Below, one piece after another: positions 7,750-16,408 of a stretch of 39,577 nucleotides of DNA; within the stretch, counting starts at the first letter, position 1; the number at the start of each line of letters is the position of its first letter. Below the pieces are notes generated by a model, which saw nothing but the letters and a program-made list of their open reading frames with translations, made no database searches and was not told the DNA's origin. A program made the position numbers and the translations under genes. The DNA comes from Methanobacterium sp. UBA410 (GTDB lineage: Archaea > Methanobacteriota > Methanobacteria > Methanobacteriales > Methanobacteriaceae): the NCBI GenBank assembly GCA_002498385.1, contig DAHH01000016.1, positions 109,683-149,259 of the forward strand. The letters run 5' to 3'.

Positions 7750-8629
7750 GTGCTATGTTTTTTAGGTATGAAGAGTGCTTTGGTTATATTCATAATAAGA
7801 AGGTAAAGCGTTATTCTTGTAATGAATGTGGTAATAACTTCGCAGATTTCTCTGAAACAATATTCGCCAACAAACACTTACCTTTAGGTGAAAATGTTTT
7901 ATATAATAGTTAAAGTTTTATATAATATTAAATCAGGAATAAAAAAGGTGTAAATCAGTTATCAGAAGAATTAAGTTTATAGATGGGAGAGTATTGACAG
8001 ATTATCCAAAGAATTCAAGGAATAATCTCGAGAAAAACACAAAAGACCCGGTTTTATCTGGAAAAAACAGAAATATAGATGAAAAAAATGTACCAATCTT
8101 CAGGGCGATAAAGGTTTAAAAAAACACCCCACGACACAGGGGCCCCAAACATAAGAGGAAAAGGACACAATGGACTATAAGACAAACCACCAATAAGTCA
8201 CCATAATCGAAAGAGGAACAAAAAAACACCATTCTAAGCGTTGAAAAGAACTCTCCAAAAAATTAATACAAAATACAAACTCAAAACACACTGCAAAAAG
8301 CCAGTAACAATATTCACAGACGATTACACCATATACACAGGTTTAACTATTTACATAGATTTAAAACAGTAATCACAAGTTAAAGATACATAAAAAATAA
8401 TTCACTCACTCACTAAAAAAGTACGCAAACAGTGAAACACACGTTAACAACTGTGAAAAACAGACACTCACTCTTAAAACAACTATTATAAGAATATTTA
8501 AGAGGTATTCCAAAGAGGTATACCTCAACATAATACATCAAATTCCGTCCAACTCACATTTCATAAACCAAGTAAACCGAATAAACAAAACAACACACAT
8601 AACATACAATGCACCTGAAAACCAATAAG
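7750..8629 (+). pseudogene. heavily decayed DDE transposase (IS1595-like)
   Basis: No long frame survives, but pieces in all three frames line up in transposase order. First is a zinc ribbon plus helix (SCNECGNNFADFSETIF then KHLPLGE, about 7814-7895). Next come a helical segment (RWESIDRLSKEFKE, about 7980-8020) and a core beginning VLSG with EIDEMY-like residues split by frameshifts (about 8050-8085). IFTDDYTIYTGL follows at about 8308-8345, and the C-terminal region carries HVNNCEKQTLTL, corresponding to the usual HxNxxENRHS block (about 8430-8480). Many stops and frameshifts make it non-functional. From about 8100 on, G is strongly depleted relative to C on this strand. I did not find terminal inverted repeats. 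It lies just downstream of tRNA-Ile. Family assignment is by motif order only. Confidence 0.75.
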
Positions 8630-9227
8630 AGCGAAAATTTTTTATAAGTTAATTCAATTTACATGTTTTAATACACCAATTTTATTTACATTTCCCATTC
8701 CGCATGTTTAATTCAGGTTTTACAGGTTTATTCACGTTTTCAGGTTTAACTCATGTTTTACAATTAACTCATGTTTTAAATGCTCCAAATAGTTTTATAA
8801 AATTTAAAAATTGTTTTAATTCATTTTTATGGTCATCCAAGATGAGTATATACAGTACAGTAAACCAGACATAATCATTGAACACCAGTTAAGTAATAAT
8901 ACTTATTGTGTGATAATGATTACCAGAATAAATTCAAAAAATTTATATTTAGGTAACCCATAACAATATAGTGGAGCAACGGTAACCAAGGTAAATATAT
9001 GATTACCTCATTTTTACCTTTTTTTAGTTTTTAAGGGTTTAAAATACGATTTTTTTATTAATTAATCTTTTTGTAAGTCTAATTTTGTATTTAAATAGAG
9101 AAATTAGGTTTATATCTAATTAAAAAAAGTTTCATATATTTTTAATTTAAAAAAAATTTTATATTTAATTTAAAAAAGGTTGAGTAAGTTAATTAACTGA
9201 GTTAAATTTTAGGAAAACATCATGAGC
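8630..9227. other. AT-rich non-coding stretch between the transposase relic and trpD
   Basis: No gene is supported. Imperfect repeats of CAGGTTTTA / CATGTTTTA occur at about 8715-8780. The right end holds the oligo-T tracts that probably end the trp operon on the minus strand. Confidence 0.5.
9100..9200 (-). terminator. probable terminator of the trp operon
   Basis: Reading on the minus strand, just past trpD, there is a 12-bp perfect palindrome AGTTAATTAACT (9187-9198). Several runs of 6-8 T residues follow in the next ~90 nt. Oligo-U tracts are the usual archaeal termination signal. The exact end is not determinable. Confidence 0.4.
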
Positions 9228-10316
9228 CTATTTTGCAGGAGCGCTGCTTGAAGTTTTACTGGAAGTTTTGCACACATTACTTACCTTAACAAATTCTTCA
9301 AGTTTCTGAAGTGCCCTACCTGATTCAATGGCTTTGGATGCCATTTCGACACCTTCTTTTAGATCCTTCACTTTCCCTGCAATGTAAAGTGTTGCACCGG
9401 CATTTGCAAGGCACAAGTTAAGGCGAGCTTCATCCTCTGCACTGTTCCTTCGACCCTTTAAAACTCCCATCACCACATCCAAATTTTCTTCAATAGTCAA
9501 TGGAGCTTTTATATACTTTGAATCAGATTTTTCAAGTCCAAAATCTTCAGGATAAAGTTCCTGGATCCTCACCTTTCCATTTTTAAGTACTGCAACACGT
9601 GTTTTTCCAATGGTTGATATTTCATCCATTGCAGGTTCATCGTTACCATCGAAGCCGTGCACAACCATTGCACGTTGAACTCCGAGGTTTTTAAGAACCT
9701 CCACAACCAGTTCAATGTAATCTGGGTCAAAAACCCCTAAAAGCTGGATATCCGCATTTGCAGGAGATGTTAATGGGCCTAAAATGTTGAAAACTGTCCT
9801 GATTCCTAGCTGGCGCCTTACAGGCATGACGTTCTTCATTGCAGGGTGGAAGTTCTGTGCGAACATGAAACCTATACCAATCTTTTCAAGACAATTTTCC
9901 ACGCCCTGTGCATCACAGTTTATGTTAACTCCAAGGGCTTCCAGAATGTCAGCTGCCCCACATATACTTGTTATACTGCGGTTTCCATGCTTTGCAATTA
10001 CCACGCCACATGACGCTGCAATTATGGATGCTGTACTGCTCACATTAAAGGTTTTAAGTCTGTCACCTCCGGTCCCCACTGTATCAACAAGGGGGATTTT
10101 GAGTTTTGTAGAGACGTTCACGCATACATCCTTCATGGCCCTTGCAAATCCTGTTATTTCAGGAACTGTTTCACCCTTAATTACAAGTGCAGTTAAAAAT
10201 GCTGACATGTGAATGTCAGTTGCAGTACCTCCCATCATTTCAACCATGCACTCGTAAGATTCATCTTCATTTAAATCTTGTCCAGCTACAACTTTTTTTA
10301 AACTTCCTTCAATCAT
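9228..10316 (-). CDS. trpD: anthranilate phosphoribosyltransferase
   Basis: Second step of tryptophan synthesis: joins anthranilate to PRPP. About 362 aa from the ATG at 10316. The PRPP-binding block DTVGTGGDRLKTFNVSS is present, followed by KHGNRSITSICGAADILEALG, both diagnostic of TrpD. The frame also opens at a TTG at 10340, giving 370 aa. I prefer the ATG because the family helix (SLKKVVAG) starts right after it, but the TTG has a purine-rich stretch upstream, so the start is uncertain. The last ~18 residues are a Ser/Lys-rich tail (KTSSKTSSSAPAK) beyond the usual family end. It is the last gene of the operon, 53 nt (or 77 nt) after trpA. Confidence 0.95.
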   Translation of the reverse strand: MIEGSLKKVVAGQDLNEDESYECMVEMMGGTATDIHMSAFLTALVIKGETVPEITGFARAMKDVCVNVSTKLKIPLVDTVGTGGDRLKTFNVSSTASIIAASCGVVIAKHGNRSITSICGAADILEALGVNINCDAQGVENCLEKIGIGFMFAQNFHPAMKNVMPVRRQLGIRTVFNILGPLTSPANADIQLLGVFDPDYIELVVEVLKNLGVQRAMVVHGFDGNDEPAMDEISTIGKTRVAVLKNGKVRIQELYPEDFGLEKSDSKYIKAPLTIEENLDVVMGVLKGRRNSAEDEARLNLCLANAGATLYIAGKVKDLKEGVEMASKAIESGRALQKLEEFVKVSNVCKTSSKTSSSAPAK

Positions 10317-10393
10317 AGTACCACTTTTAAGCTTTTTCAAAGTGAGGATCCCCTATACATAAACAATGGGGTTCTTCCTTTTTTAACCACGCT

Positions 10394-11284
10394 TCACCTG
10401 CGGGTTGCTTCCTTCAGTTTACTGCAAGAATCTTTTATCTTCTCTTTCATAAACGCAAGATCGTTGAGGTTTTCCTCAATCACCCGTATAAGTGCACTTC
10501 CAACAATTGCACCATCAGATCCTGCTTTTATAACTTCAGCCACATGTTCCGGTTTTGAAATTCCAAATCCAACACAGAGTGGAGTGTCTGTGTGACCGCG
10601 CATCCTTTCAATCAGCTCAACTGTGCTGGTTTTGACCTCGGACCTTGCTCCTGTCACGCCCATAACAGATACAACATAGAGGAATCCAGAACACATGTCC
10701 ACGATCTGTTTGAGCCTATCGTTGCTTGTTGTCTGGGCTGCAAGGAATATTGGGTCCACCCCGTACTTTTTGGCAGCTACAACAGCATCCCCAGCTTCTT
10801 CAGGAGGCAAATCTGCTGCAAGCACCCCATTTACACCAGATTCTGCTGCATTTTTGTAAAATTCCTCGATGCCCATTTTGTAGATGAGGTTGTAGTAGAC
10901 AAGCAGTCCCACAGGAATGTTTGTGAATTTCCGGAGTTTTTTTACAAATTCAAATCCTTTTTTTGTGGTCATACCTGCTTTGAAGGCCCTTATATCTGCA
11001 GATTGTACAGTTGGACCGTCTGCAACAGGATCGCTGAACGTGAATCCGATTTCAAGTGCATCTGCACCTCCCTCAACCAGTTTTTTCACGATCTGGATAG
11101 ATGTTTCAAAGTTAGGGTCCCCTGCAACGACAAACGGTATGAATGCACCTTCGCCTTTGCTTTTAACCTCTTCAAACATTTCTGCATAGCTTTTTGATTT
11201 GATCCTTGACCTGGCTCTTTTTCCTTCTCCTGTTTTCTGGCCCTCTCCAATTTGGGTCCCTGTTTTAGCTTCCTGTGCCTTCAT
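10394..11284 (-). CDS. trpA: tryptophan synthase alpha chain
   Basis: Cleaves indole-3-glycerol phosphate to indole, which is channelled to TrpB. 296 aa TIM barrel. The catalytic Glu and Asp are in LEIGFTFSDPVADGPTVQ, and the phosphate-binding end is GFGISKPEHV then GAIVGSAL. The first ~35 residues are an unusual charged, Gly/Lys/Glu-rich tail not found in typical TrpA, which usually begins near MFEEVKSKGEGAFIPF. The upstream start is nevertheless well supported: the ATG overlaps the trpB stop by 4 nt (ATGA) and follows GGGGGAAG. Confidence 0.97.
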   Translation of the reverse strand: MKAQEAKTGTQIGEGQKTGEGKRARSRIKSKSYAEMFEEVKSKGEGAFIPFVVAGDPNFETSIQIVKKLVEGGADALEIGFTFSDPVADGPTVQSADIRAFKAGMTTKKGFEFVKKLRKFTNIPVGLLVYYNLIYKMGIEEFYKNAAESGVNGVLAADLPPEEAGDAVVAAKKYGVDPIFLAAQTTSNDRLKQIVDMCSGFLYVVSVMGVTGARSEVKTSTVELIERMRGHTDTPLCVGFGISKPEHVAEVIKAGSDGAIVGSALIRVIEENLNDLAFMKEKIKDSCSKLKEATRR

Positions 11285-12462
11285 ACTTCTTCCCCCATTT
11301 CCTTGGCAACTATGAACATGTCCTTGTCTCCCCTTCCTGAGAGGTTGATGACTATGGTTTTTCCCTTGTTCTCTTCTTTCTTTGCATATTTTATGGCATA
11401 GGCAACTGCGTGTGAGCTTTCAAGGGCTGGAATTATTCCTTCATACTTAGAGAGAACTTCAAATCCTTCAAGGGCTTCCTTGTCCGTAACTGCAACATAT
11501 TTTGCACGTCCTGTGACATGGAGGTAGGCATGTTCTGGTCCAACTCCTGGGTAGTCAAGGCCTGCTGAAATTGAACTTGCCTCGTTTATCTGGCCGTCAT
11601 CGTCCTGAAGTACGAATGAAAGTGAACCATGGAGCACTCCCTCTGTACCTCCGCATAGGGTTGCTCCTGTTCTTTTTGTTCCCACTCCATCTCCACCCCC
11701 TTCAACTCCTATAAGTTCAACATCCTTATCATCAATAAACCCTGAAAAGATTCCCATGGAGTTACTTCCACCTCCAACACAGGCTATAACTGCATCTGGA
11801 AGTTTATCTTCCTTTTCAAGGATCTGTTTCCTTGTTTCTCGTCCTATAACGCTTTGGAAGTGTTTTACCATGGTAGGGTATGGATGGGGTCCCATTGTTG
11901 AGCCTATGAGGTAATGGGTTGTTTCCACGTTGGTGATCCAGTCCCTGAATGCCTCATTTATCGCATCCTTAAGGGTACATGAGCCGGTTTCAACTGGTGT
12001 TACACTGGCACCTGAAAGTTCCATCCTGAAAACGTTCAGCTTCTGCCTTTCAACATCTTCACTTCCCATGTAAACCTCAACTGGGATTTTGAGCATTGCC
12101 CCAACAACTGCAGTTGCAATCCCATGTTGACCTGCACCTGTTTCTGCAATTAACCTTGTTTTACCCATGTATTTGGCCAGAAGTCCCTGTCCCAATGTGT
12201 TGTTTATTTTATGGGCTCCTGTGTGCAGCATGTCCTCCCTCTTGAGGTAAATCTTGCACCCAAGTTTTTCTGAGAGGTTGCTTGCGTAGTAAAGTCCTGT
12301 AGGCCTTCCTGCAAACTCACGCAGGTAATAATCAAGTTCTTCATTGAACTTTTTATCATCTTTGTACTTCAAAAAAGCCTTTTCAAGTTCTTCAAGCGCA
12401 GGTATGATGAGTTCTGGTACGAAAACTCCCCCATATTTACCAAATTTCCCCTGTGTTATCAT
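11281..12462 (-). CDS. trpB: tryptophan synthase beta chain
   Basis: PLP enzyme joining indole and serine. 393 aa. The PLP lysine lies in HTGAHKINN, the phosphate-binding loop is GGGSNSMG, and the substrate region is ETGAGQHG. This is the TrpB1 type that pairs with TrpA, consistent with the 4-nt overlap with trpA. The ATG follows AAGGTGAT. The 194-nt gap to trpF is the largest inside the operon. It contains a TGTACA (12493-12498), a duplicated TAGATTTGATA motif, and a 10-codon open frame (M-I-K-N-L-K-K-V-I-S) whose stop overlaps the trpB ATG. Separate control or coupling of trpB is possible but unproven. Confidence 0.97.
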   Translation of the reverse strand: MITQGKFGKYGGVFVPELIIPALEELEKAFLKYKDDKKFNEELDYYLREFAGRPTGLYYASNLSEKLGCKIYLKREDMLHTGAHKINNTLGQGLLAKYMGKTRLIAETGAGQHGIATAVVGAMLKIPVEVYMGSEDVERQKLNVFRMELSGASVTPVETGSCTLKDAINEAFRDWITNVETTHYLIGSTMGPHPYPTMVKHFQSVIGRETRKQILEKEDKLPDAVIACVGGGSNSMGIFSGFIDDKDVELIGVEGGGDGVGTKRTGATLCGGTEGVLHGSLSFVLQDDDGQINEASSISAGLDYPGVGPEHAYLHVTGRAKYVAVTDKEALEGFEVLSKYEGIIPALESSHAVAYAIKYAKKEENKGKTIVINLSGRGDKDMFIVAKEMGEEV

Positions 12463-12492
12463 GAAATCACCTTTTTTAGATTTTTAATCATC

Positions 12493-12498
12493 TGTACA
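12493..12498. promoter_or_regulatory. TGTACA (TRP-box-like) upstream of trpB
   Basis: A perfect copy of the TrpY recognition hexamer lies 31 bp upstream of the trpB start, inside the operon. It could be a secondary TrpY site or chance. Confidence 0.3.
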
Positions 12499-12656
12499 TC
12501 CTTAAATTATTTTTAACCCATTTTATTTATCTTGTATCAAATCTACCCTATCAAATCTATCTGTATCCAGTTATTTCGTGTCCAACTATCTATTCGTGCC
12601 CAGTTTATCCATCTTTTTCATTTATTGTTCCTTTTCCTCACTTCGTTCGTTCTTCC

Positions 12657-13346
12657 CTAGTTCTCCACGGTTACGAGTTCGCACAGATATTCTATTTTAT
12701 CCGGATTTTTAACCCCTGGAAGGTCTTCAACCCCTGAATTCACATCCACGTAGTCAAAGATATTATCCAAAACGTTTTTCTCATTTTTCAATCGTTCTGC
12801 ATTCATTCCACCTGCAAGAAAGATTTTTATGGTGTTATTAACATTTTTTGCAGTTTCTGCTGCTTTTAATGCAATATCAAGTGGTATCTGCTTTCCAGTT
12901 CCTCCAATTCTGCCTTTAACTTCGTAGTCAAGTAATAGGGCATCGCAAACTTCTGCAAATTCTTTTATTTCCCTTGCTTTGTCTTCTGTTACGCCTCCAT
13001 CCGAGATTCCAACTGCCCTTATAACCTGGAGCTCATCGTCAAAACCGTGTTTTTTGTAGCTGTCTATCCATTTAAGGTACCTTATCTGGGATCTTGAAAG
13101 TGAATGGAGCTGCACTGTTTTTATACCCGTCTTTTTTATTTTCATTATTGCATCTTCAAGATCTTCTGGTTCAATAACAAGAACTGCCATTTTTTTATTT
13201 TTCATTGATGCAAGCAGTTCATTTATCTGATTTATTTTAAGAAATCTTTTTGATCTTTCAATGTTTATAAATCCTACAAGGTCGGCGCAGGATTCAGATT
13301 TATTAACATCTTCAGGACGTGTTATTCCACAGATTTTAACTTTCAT
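12657..13346 (-). CDS. trpF: phosphoribosylanthranilate isomerase
   Basis: Third pathway step, an Amadori rearrangement on a TIM barrel. 229 aa from the ATG at 13346. It begins with the diagnostic MKVKICGIT (catalytic Cys). VQLHS lies in the middle, the catalytic Asp is in LLLDYEVKGRIGGTG, and the phosphate sites are FLAGGMNAE and VDVNSGVED. A TTG at 13364 would add six residues, but AGGTTGAT lies 5 nt before the ATG. It sits 79 nt after trpC and 194 nt before trpB. Confidence 0.96.
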   Translation of the reverse strand: MKVKICGITRPEDVNKSESCADLVGFINIERSKRFLKINQINELLASMKNKKMAVLVIEPEDLEDAIMKIKKTGIKTVQLHSLSRSQIRYLKWIDSYKKHGFDDELQVIRAVGISDGGVTEDKAREIKEFAEVCDALLLDYEVKGRIGGTGKQIPLDIALKAAETAKNVNNTIKIFLAGGMNAERLKNEKNVLDNIFDYVDVNSGVEDLPGVKNPDKIEYLCELVTVEN

Positions 13347-13425
13347 TTCAATCAACCTGTTCAATCAAGTTCGTTGCCTTTTGTTCCATAGTTCATCAAA
13401 TTGGATTGACCGCATTGATTTAACT

Positions 13426-14316
13426 TCATTTTTGAACTCTCTGGATTTTTAAACCTTCTACAGCATCAATTATCCTTTGAGCTGATGTGAGCATTCCTGA
13501 TTTTCCATATGCACCCATTATACCTGTACCCACAAGGATTGCATCTGCACCGTAGCTTGCAAGGAGCTTTGCATCTTCTGGACTTTTCACACCACTTTCT
13601 GACACCAGCACAACGTCCTGGGGAACGTGAACTGCAAGCTTCCGAGTTCTTTCAAGGTCAACTGTGAAGTCTTTAAAGTCCCTGTTGTTAATTCCAATTA
13701 CATGGGCTCCTGATTTTAAAGCGTTTTCTATATCTTCCCTGCTTTTACATTCAACCAGTGCTTCCATGCCCAGGTTTCTGGAGAGATCCAGTCCCCCCTG
13801 CATGTCGGGGTAAATGCCTGACATGAGAAGAACTGCACTTGCGCCTGCAAGTTTGGCCTCGTAGATCTGGTACTCGTTTACCAAAAAGTCTTTCCTGATG
13901 AGAGGAAGTTCTGTTAACCTTGAAGCAGCTTTTAAATTGTTCAAGCTGCCCTTAAAATAATTTTCTTCTGTAAGGACTGAAACTGCACTGGCACCTGCAC
14001 TCTCAAAAACATCAATGGCCTTTTCAAGGGGCGTGCTTGAGATATCCCCCATGGATGGTGATGCTGGTTTGTACTCGCATATAACACGAACATTCTCAGT
14101 GTTCTTTATGGATTGCTCAAAGTTCTGGCCTTTGGTTTTAGCACTGGCCTTTCCTGTACCTTTTAATCTGGGATCAACATTTTTATCCAAGATTTTTTTA
14201 TTCCCTCTCTTATCGGCACTTTCAATTTCATCCTTCAGATCCTTCAATGGTTTTAATTCCATTGTCCTTTGAAGGTCCTTCCTCCTTTGGATTATTATGT
14301 CCTGAAACTGTATCAT
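13426..14316 (-). CDS. trpC: indole-3-glycerol phosphate synthase
   Basis: Fourth pathway step, ring closure with decarboxylation. 296 aa TIM barrel. The catalytic Lys/Glu segments are CEYKPASPSMGDI, LTEENYFKGS, LIRKDFLVNEYQIYEAKLAGASAVLL, GINNRDFKDF and VSESGVKSPEDAKLL. The part before the first catalytic strand is about 30 residues longer than usual. It includes a Lys/Gly-rich stretch around residues 35-68 that looks unstructured. It overlaps trpG by 4 nt (ATGA), so translation is coupled. Confidence 0.96.
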   Translation of the reverse strand: MIQFQDIIIQRRKDLQRTMELKPLKDLKDEIESADKRGNKKILDKNVDPRLKGTGKASAKTKGQNFEQSIKNTENVRVICEYKPASPSMGDISSTPLEKAIDVFESAGASAVSVLTEENYFKGSLNNLKAASRLTELPLIRKDFLVNEYQIYEAKLAGASAVLLMSGIYPDMQGGLDLSRNLGMEALVECKSREDIENALKSGAHVIGINNRDFKDFTVDLERTRKLAVHVPQDVVLVSESGVKSPEDAKLLASYGADAILVGTGIMGAYGKSGMLTSAQRIIDAVEGLKIQRVQK

Positions 14317-14888
14317 GCTTCGATCTCCAGGAAGTTTTTAAGGATTTGGAGACCCTGCTCTGTGCCCACAGATTCTGGATGGAATTGAAGTCCATAGATT
14401 GGGTTTTCACGGTGCTTTATCGCCATTATCAGGCCGTCATCTGTTTTTGCCTTTATTTCAATGCATTTTGGGGTTGTAGCTCCATCACAGAGAAGTGAAT
14501 GGTACCTTGTAGCAGGTAATGGGTTTTCCACTCCTTTAAAGATCCTGTCATTCCCATGGAATATCCTGCTCTGCTTGCCGTGCACAGGTTCTGTGAGCTT
14601 TATTTCACCACCGAATGCTGCAAATATTCCTTGATGTCCAAGACAAACTCCTAAAATTGGTATTTGGCTTCCAAGTTCCTTTATAACCTGCATGCAGACT
14701 CCGAAATCCCTCCTGTTTTTGGGGTTTCCCGGACCCGGTGAAATTATTATCTGGTCTGGTTTGAGTTTTTTTATCTCTTCTAAGGTTATTTCATCGTTTC
14801 TTCTGACCATTATGTCCGGTTGGAGTTTTCCAACCAGTTGATAAAGGTTGTAGGTGAAAGAGTCGTAGTTATCAAGTATGAGTATCAT
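14313..14888 (-). CDS. trpG: anthranilate synthase component II (glutamine amidotransferase)
   Basis: Provides ammonia from glutamine to TrpE. 191 aa class I amidotransferase. The N terminus is ILDNYDSFTYNLYQ, the oxyanion loop is SPGPGNP, the nucleophile is Cys in GVCLGHQGI, and the catalytic His-Glu are in QFHPESVGTEQG. It overlaps trpE upstream and trpC downstream by 4 nt each, fitting equimolar synthesis of the TrpE/TrpG complex. It is free-standing, not fused to trpD or trpC. A role as the PabA subunit for 4-aminobenzoate synthesis is less likely given the location. Confidence 0.96.
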   Translation of the reverse strand: MILILDNYDSFTYNLYQLVGKLQPDIMVRRNDEITLEEIKKLKPDQIIISPGPGNPKNRRDFGVCMQVIKELGSQIPILGVCLGHQGIFAAFGGEIKLTEPVHGKQSRIFHGNDRIFKGVENPLPATRYHSLLCDGATTPKCIEIKAKTDDGLIMAIKHRENPIYGLQFHPESVGTEQGLQILKNFLEIEA

Positions 14889-16291
14889 TCTGTATCACCA
14901 GGTTTAGCTGCAACTTCCAGAGCTTTTGTAAGTGCTCCTGCCTTGTTTTCGCATTCATAATATTCCTCTTCAGGAACAGAGTCGTGAACTATTCCTGCGC
15001 CTGCCTGTATTCTGGCACGGTTTCCATCACATATCATTGTACGTATTGTGATTGCAAAATTTGCATTTCCGTTAAGGGAAAAGTATCCAACTGCCCCAGC
15101 ATAGGGACCCCTTGGTCTTCCCTCAAGTTCATCAATTATTTCCATTGCTCGGATTTTGGGTGCTCCGCTCAGTGTTCCTGCCGGGAACATGGACGAAAAT
15201 GCATCCACTGCGGTTTTGTCCTTCCTCAATCTTCCTTCAACCTTGGACACCATGTGCTGGACGTGGGAGAACTTTCGAACCTCCATGTACTCAGGAACGT
15301 GGACAGATCCGAACTCGCTGATCTTTCCAACGTCGTTTCTTGCAAGATCCACCAGCATTAAATGCTCCGCCCTCTCTTTCTCGTTTTCCACAAGGTCTTT
15401 CCTGAGTTTTTCATCTTCTTGGGGTGTTTTTCCCCTTTTTCTGGTGCCTGCAATTGGATAAGTTTCAACTTTCCTTCCCTCAACCCTCATGAGCATTTCA
15501 GGGCTTGACCCTATGATCTCGCGTTCCCCAAATTTCAGGTGGTACATGTAGGGTGAGGGGTTTATCCTTCGAAGTCTCTCATAAAATGAAAGTTTACTGC
15601 CCTGGACCTCGTACTCACGAGCATTTGAGATGACACTCTGGAATATTTCACCTGCTTTTATCCTTTTTTTAGCTTCAACGACCATTTCCTCATATTTTTC
15701 CTTTGAGGTGTAATGGTTCGTTTCATGGAAGGTCATTTTTTCCATGTGGTCCTTTGACAGTTCTTTTTTTGCAATTTCCTGAATTTCTTCAAGTCTGTTT
15801 TCGCCCAAAGTTACGTATTCGCACTTGTTGTGGATTCTATCAAAAATTACAGCGTCAAGGTACAGTCCAAATTCGAAGTCTGGGTGGGAGAACTTCTGGA
15901 GTTTGACGGGTTCGAAGTGCCTGACAGATTCATAGGAAACGTATCCTACCAGCCCACCTCTAAAACCTTTCTTTTCGTTGTTTGTTGATACTATCTTTCT
16001 TATTTCATCAAATGGGTTTTTAACTTCAATTTCCTGTGTTTCCCCATCTTTCTCCACCTCAAGCAAGTTTTCATATGCTTTCAGTACTGCGGCTGGTTTG
16101 AATCCCAGTACAGAGTACCTTGAAAGTCCGCTGTCGCTTTCCATTGACTCCAGTAAAAATGCGTTGGGGTAGCTGGTGTATATCCTTTTAAAAAGTTCAA
16201 AAGGAGAATTAAAATTAATATCAGTAGATTTAGTAAGATCTGTAGATTTAGGTTCGTTTATTTTGAGATTATAGTCACCAAAAACATTCAC
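14885..16291 (-). CDS. trpE: anthranilate synthase component I
   Basis: Converts chorismate and ammonia to anthranilate, the committed step. 468 aa. The feedback-inhibition motif LLES is at residues 46-49, suggesting that tryptophan inhibits it. The catalytic core includes YPIAGTRKRGKTPQEDEKL, HLMLVDLARNDVGKI and SGAPKIRAMEIIDELEG. The start is GTG at 16291 with only a short AAGG close by. The stronger GGTGAC lies farther upstream and fits better a small overlapping ORF at 16275-16301. First gene of the operon; a predicted leader of about 100 nt precedes it. It is controlled by TrpY through the boxes between trpE and trpY. Confidence 0.96.
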   Translation of the reverse strand: MNVFGDYNLKINEPKSTDLTKSTDINFNSPFELFKRIYTSYPNAFLLESMESDSGLSRYSVLGFKPAAVLKAYENLLEVEKDGETQEIEVKNPFDEIRKIVSTNNEKKGFRGGLVGYVSYESVRHFEPVKLQKFSHPDFEFGLYLDAVIFDRIHNKCEYVTLGENRLEEIQEIAKKELSKDHMEKMTFHETNHYTSKEKYEEMVVEAKKRIKAGEIFQSVISNAREYEVQGSKLSFYERLRRINPSPYMYHLKFGEREIIGSSPEMLMRVEGRKVETYPIAGTRKRGKTPQEDEKLRKDLVENEKERAEHLMLVDLARNDVGKISEFGSVHVPEYMEVRKFSHVQHMVSKVEGRLRKDKTAVDAFSSMFPAGTLSGAPKIRAMEIIDELEGRPRGPYAGAVGYFSLNGNANFAITIRTMICDGNRARIQAGAGIVHDSVPEEEYYECENKAGALTKALEVAAKPGDTE

Positions 16292-16301
16292 TGCCTTTCA
16301 T
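16275..16301 (-). CDS. possible 8-residue leader ORF overlapping the trpE start
   Basis: ATG at 16301 follows GGTGAC by 3 nt, a good archaeal ribosome site. It reads M-K-G-S-E-C-F-W followed by TGA, so its last sense codon is Trp. It overlaps the first codons of trpE in another frame. It could couple or modulate trpE translation, or could be a chance frame next to a weak GTG start. A single Trp codon is too few for a classical attenuator. Confidence 0.25.
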   Translation of the reverse strand: MKGSECFW

Positions 16302-16408
16302 ATTGTCACCTTTAAAATATTTTGTTTGTAATATTTTTTGAGTATCTTAATTCGAGTTTCAGTTCAACTCAATTTTCCAGTTAAACATGTGAACTCACTA
16401 AAATATCA

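Noticed and set aside
7658..8655. TTTTTTATAAG at both ends of the transposase relic as terminal repeats
   Set aside because: Both copies are in the same orientation and simple AT-rich, so they are neither inverted repeats nor convincing target duplications.
10592..11197. 201-codon plus-strand frame inside trpA
   Set aside because: Antisense to trpA with odd Cys/His/Phe-rich composition and no start signal. It is explained by the trpA codon pattern.
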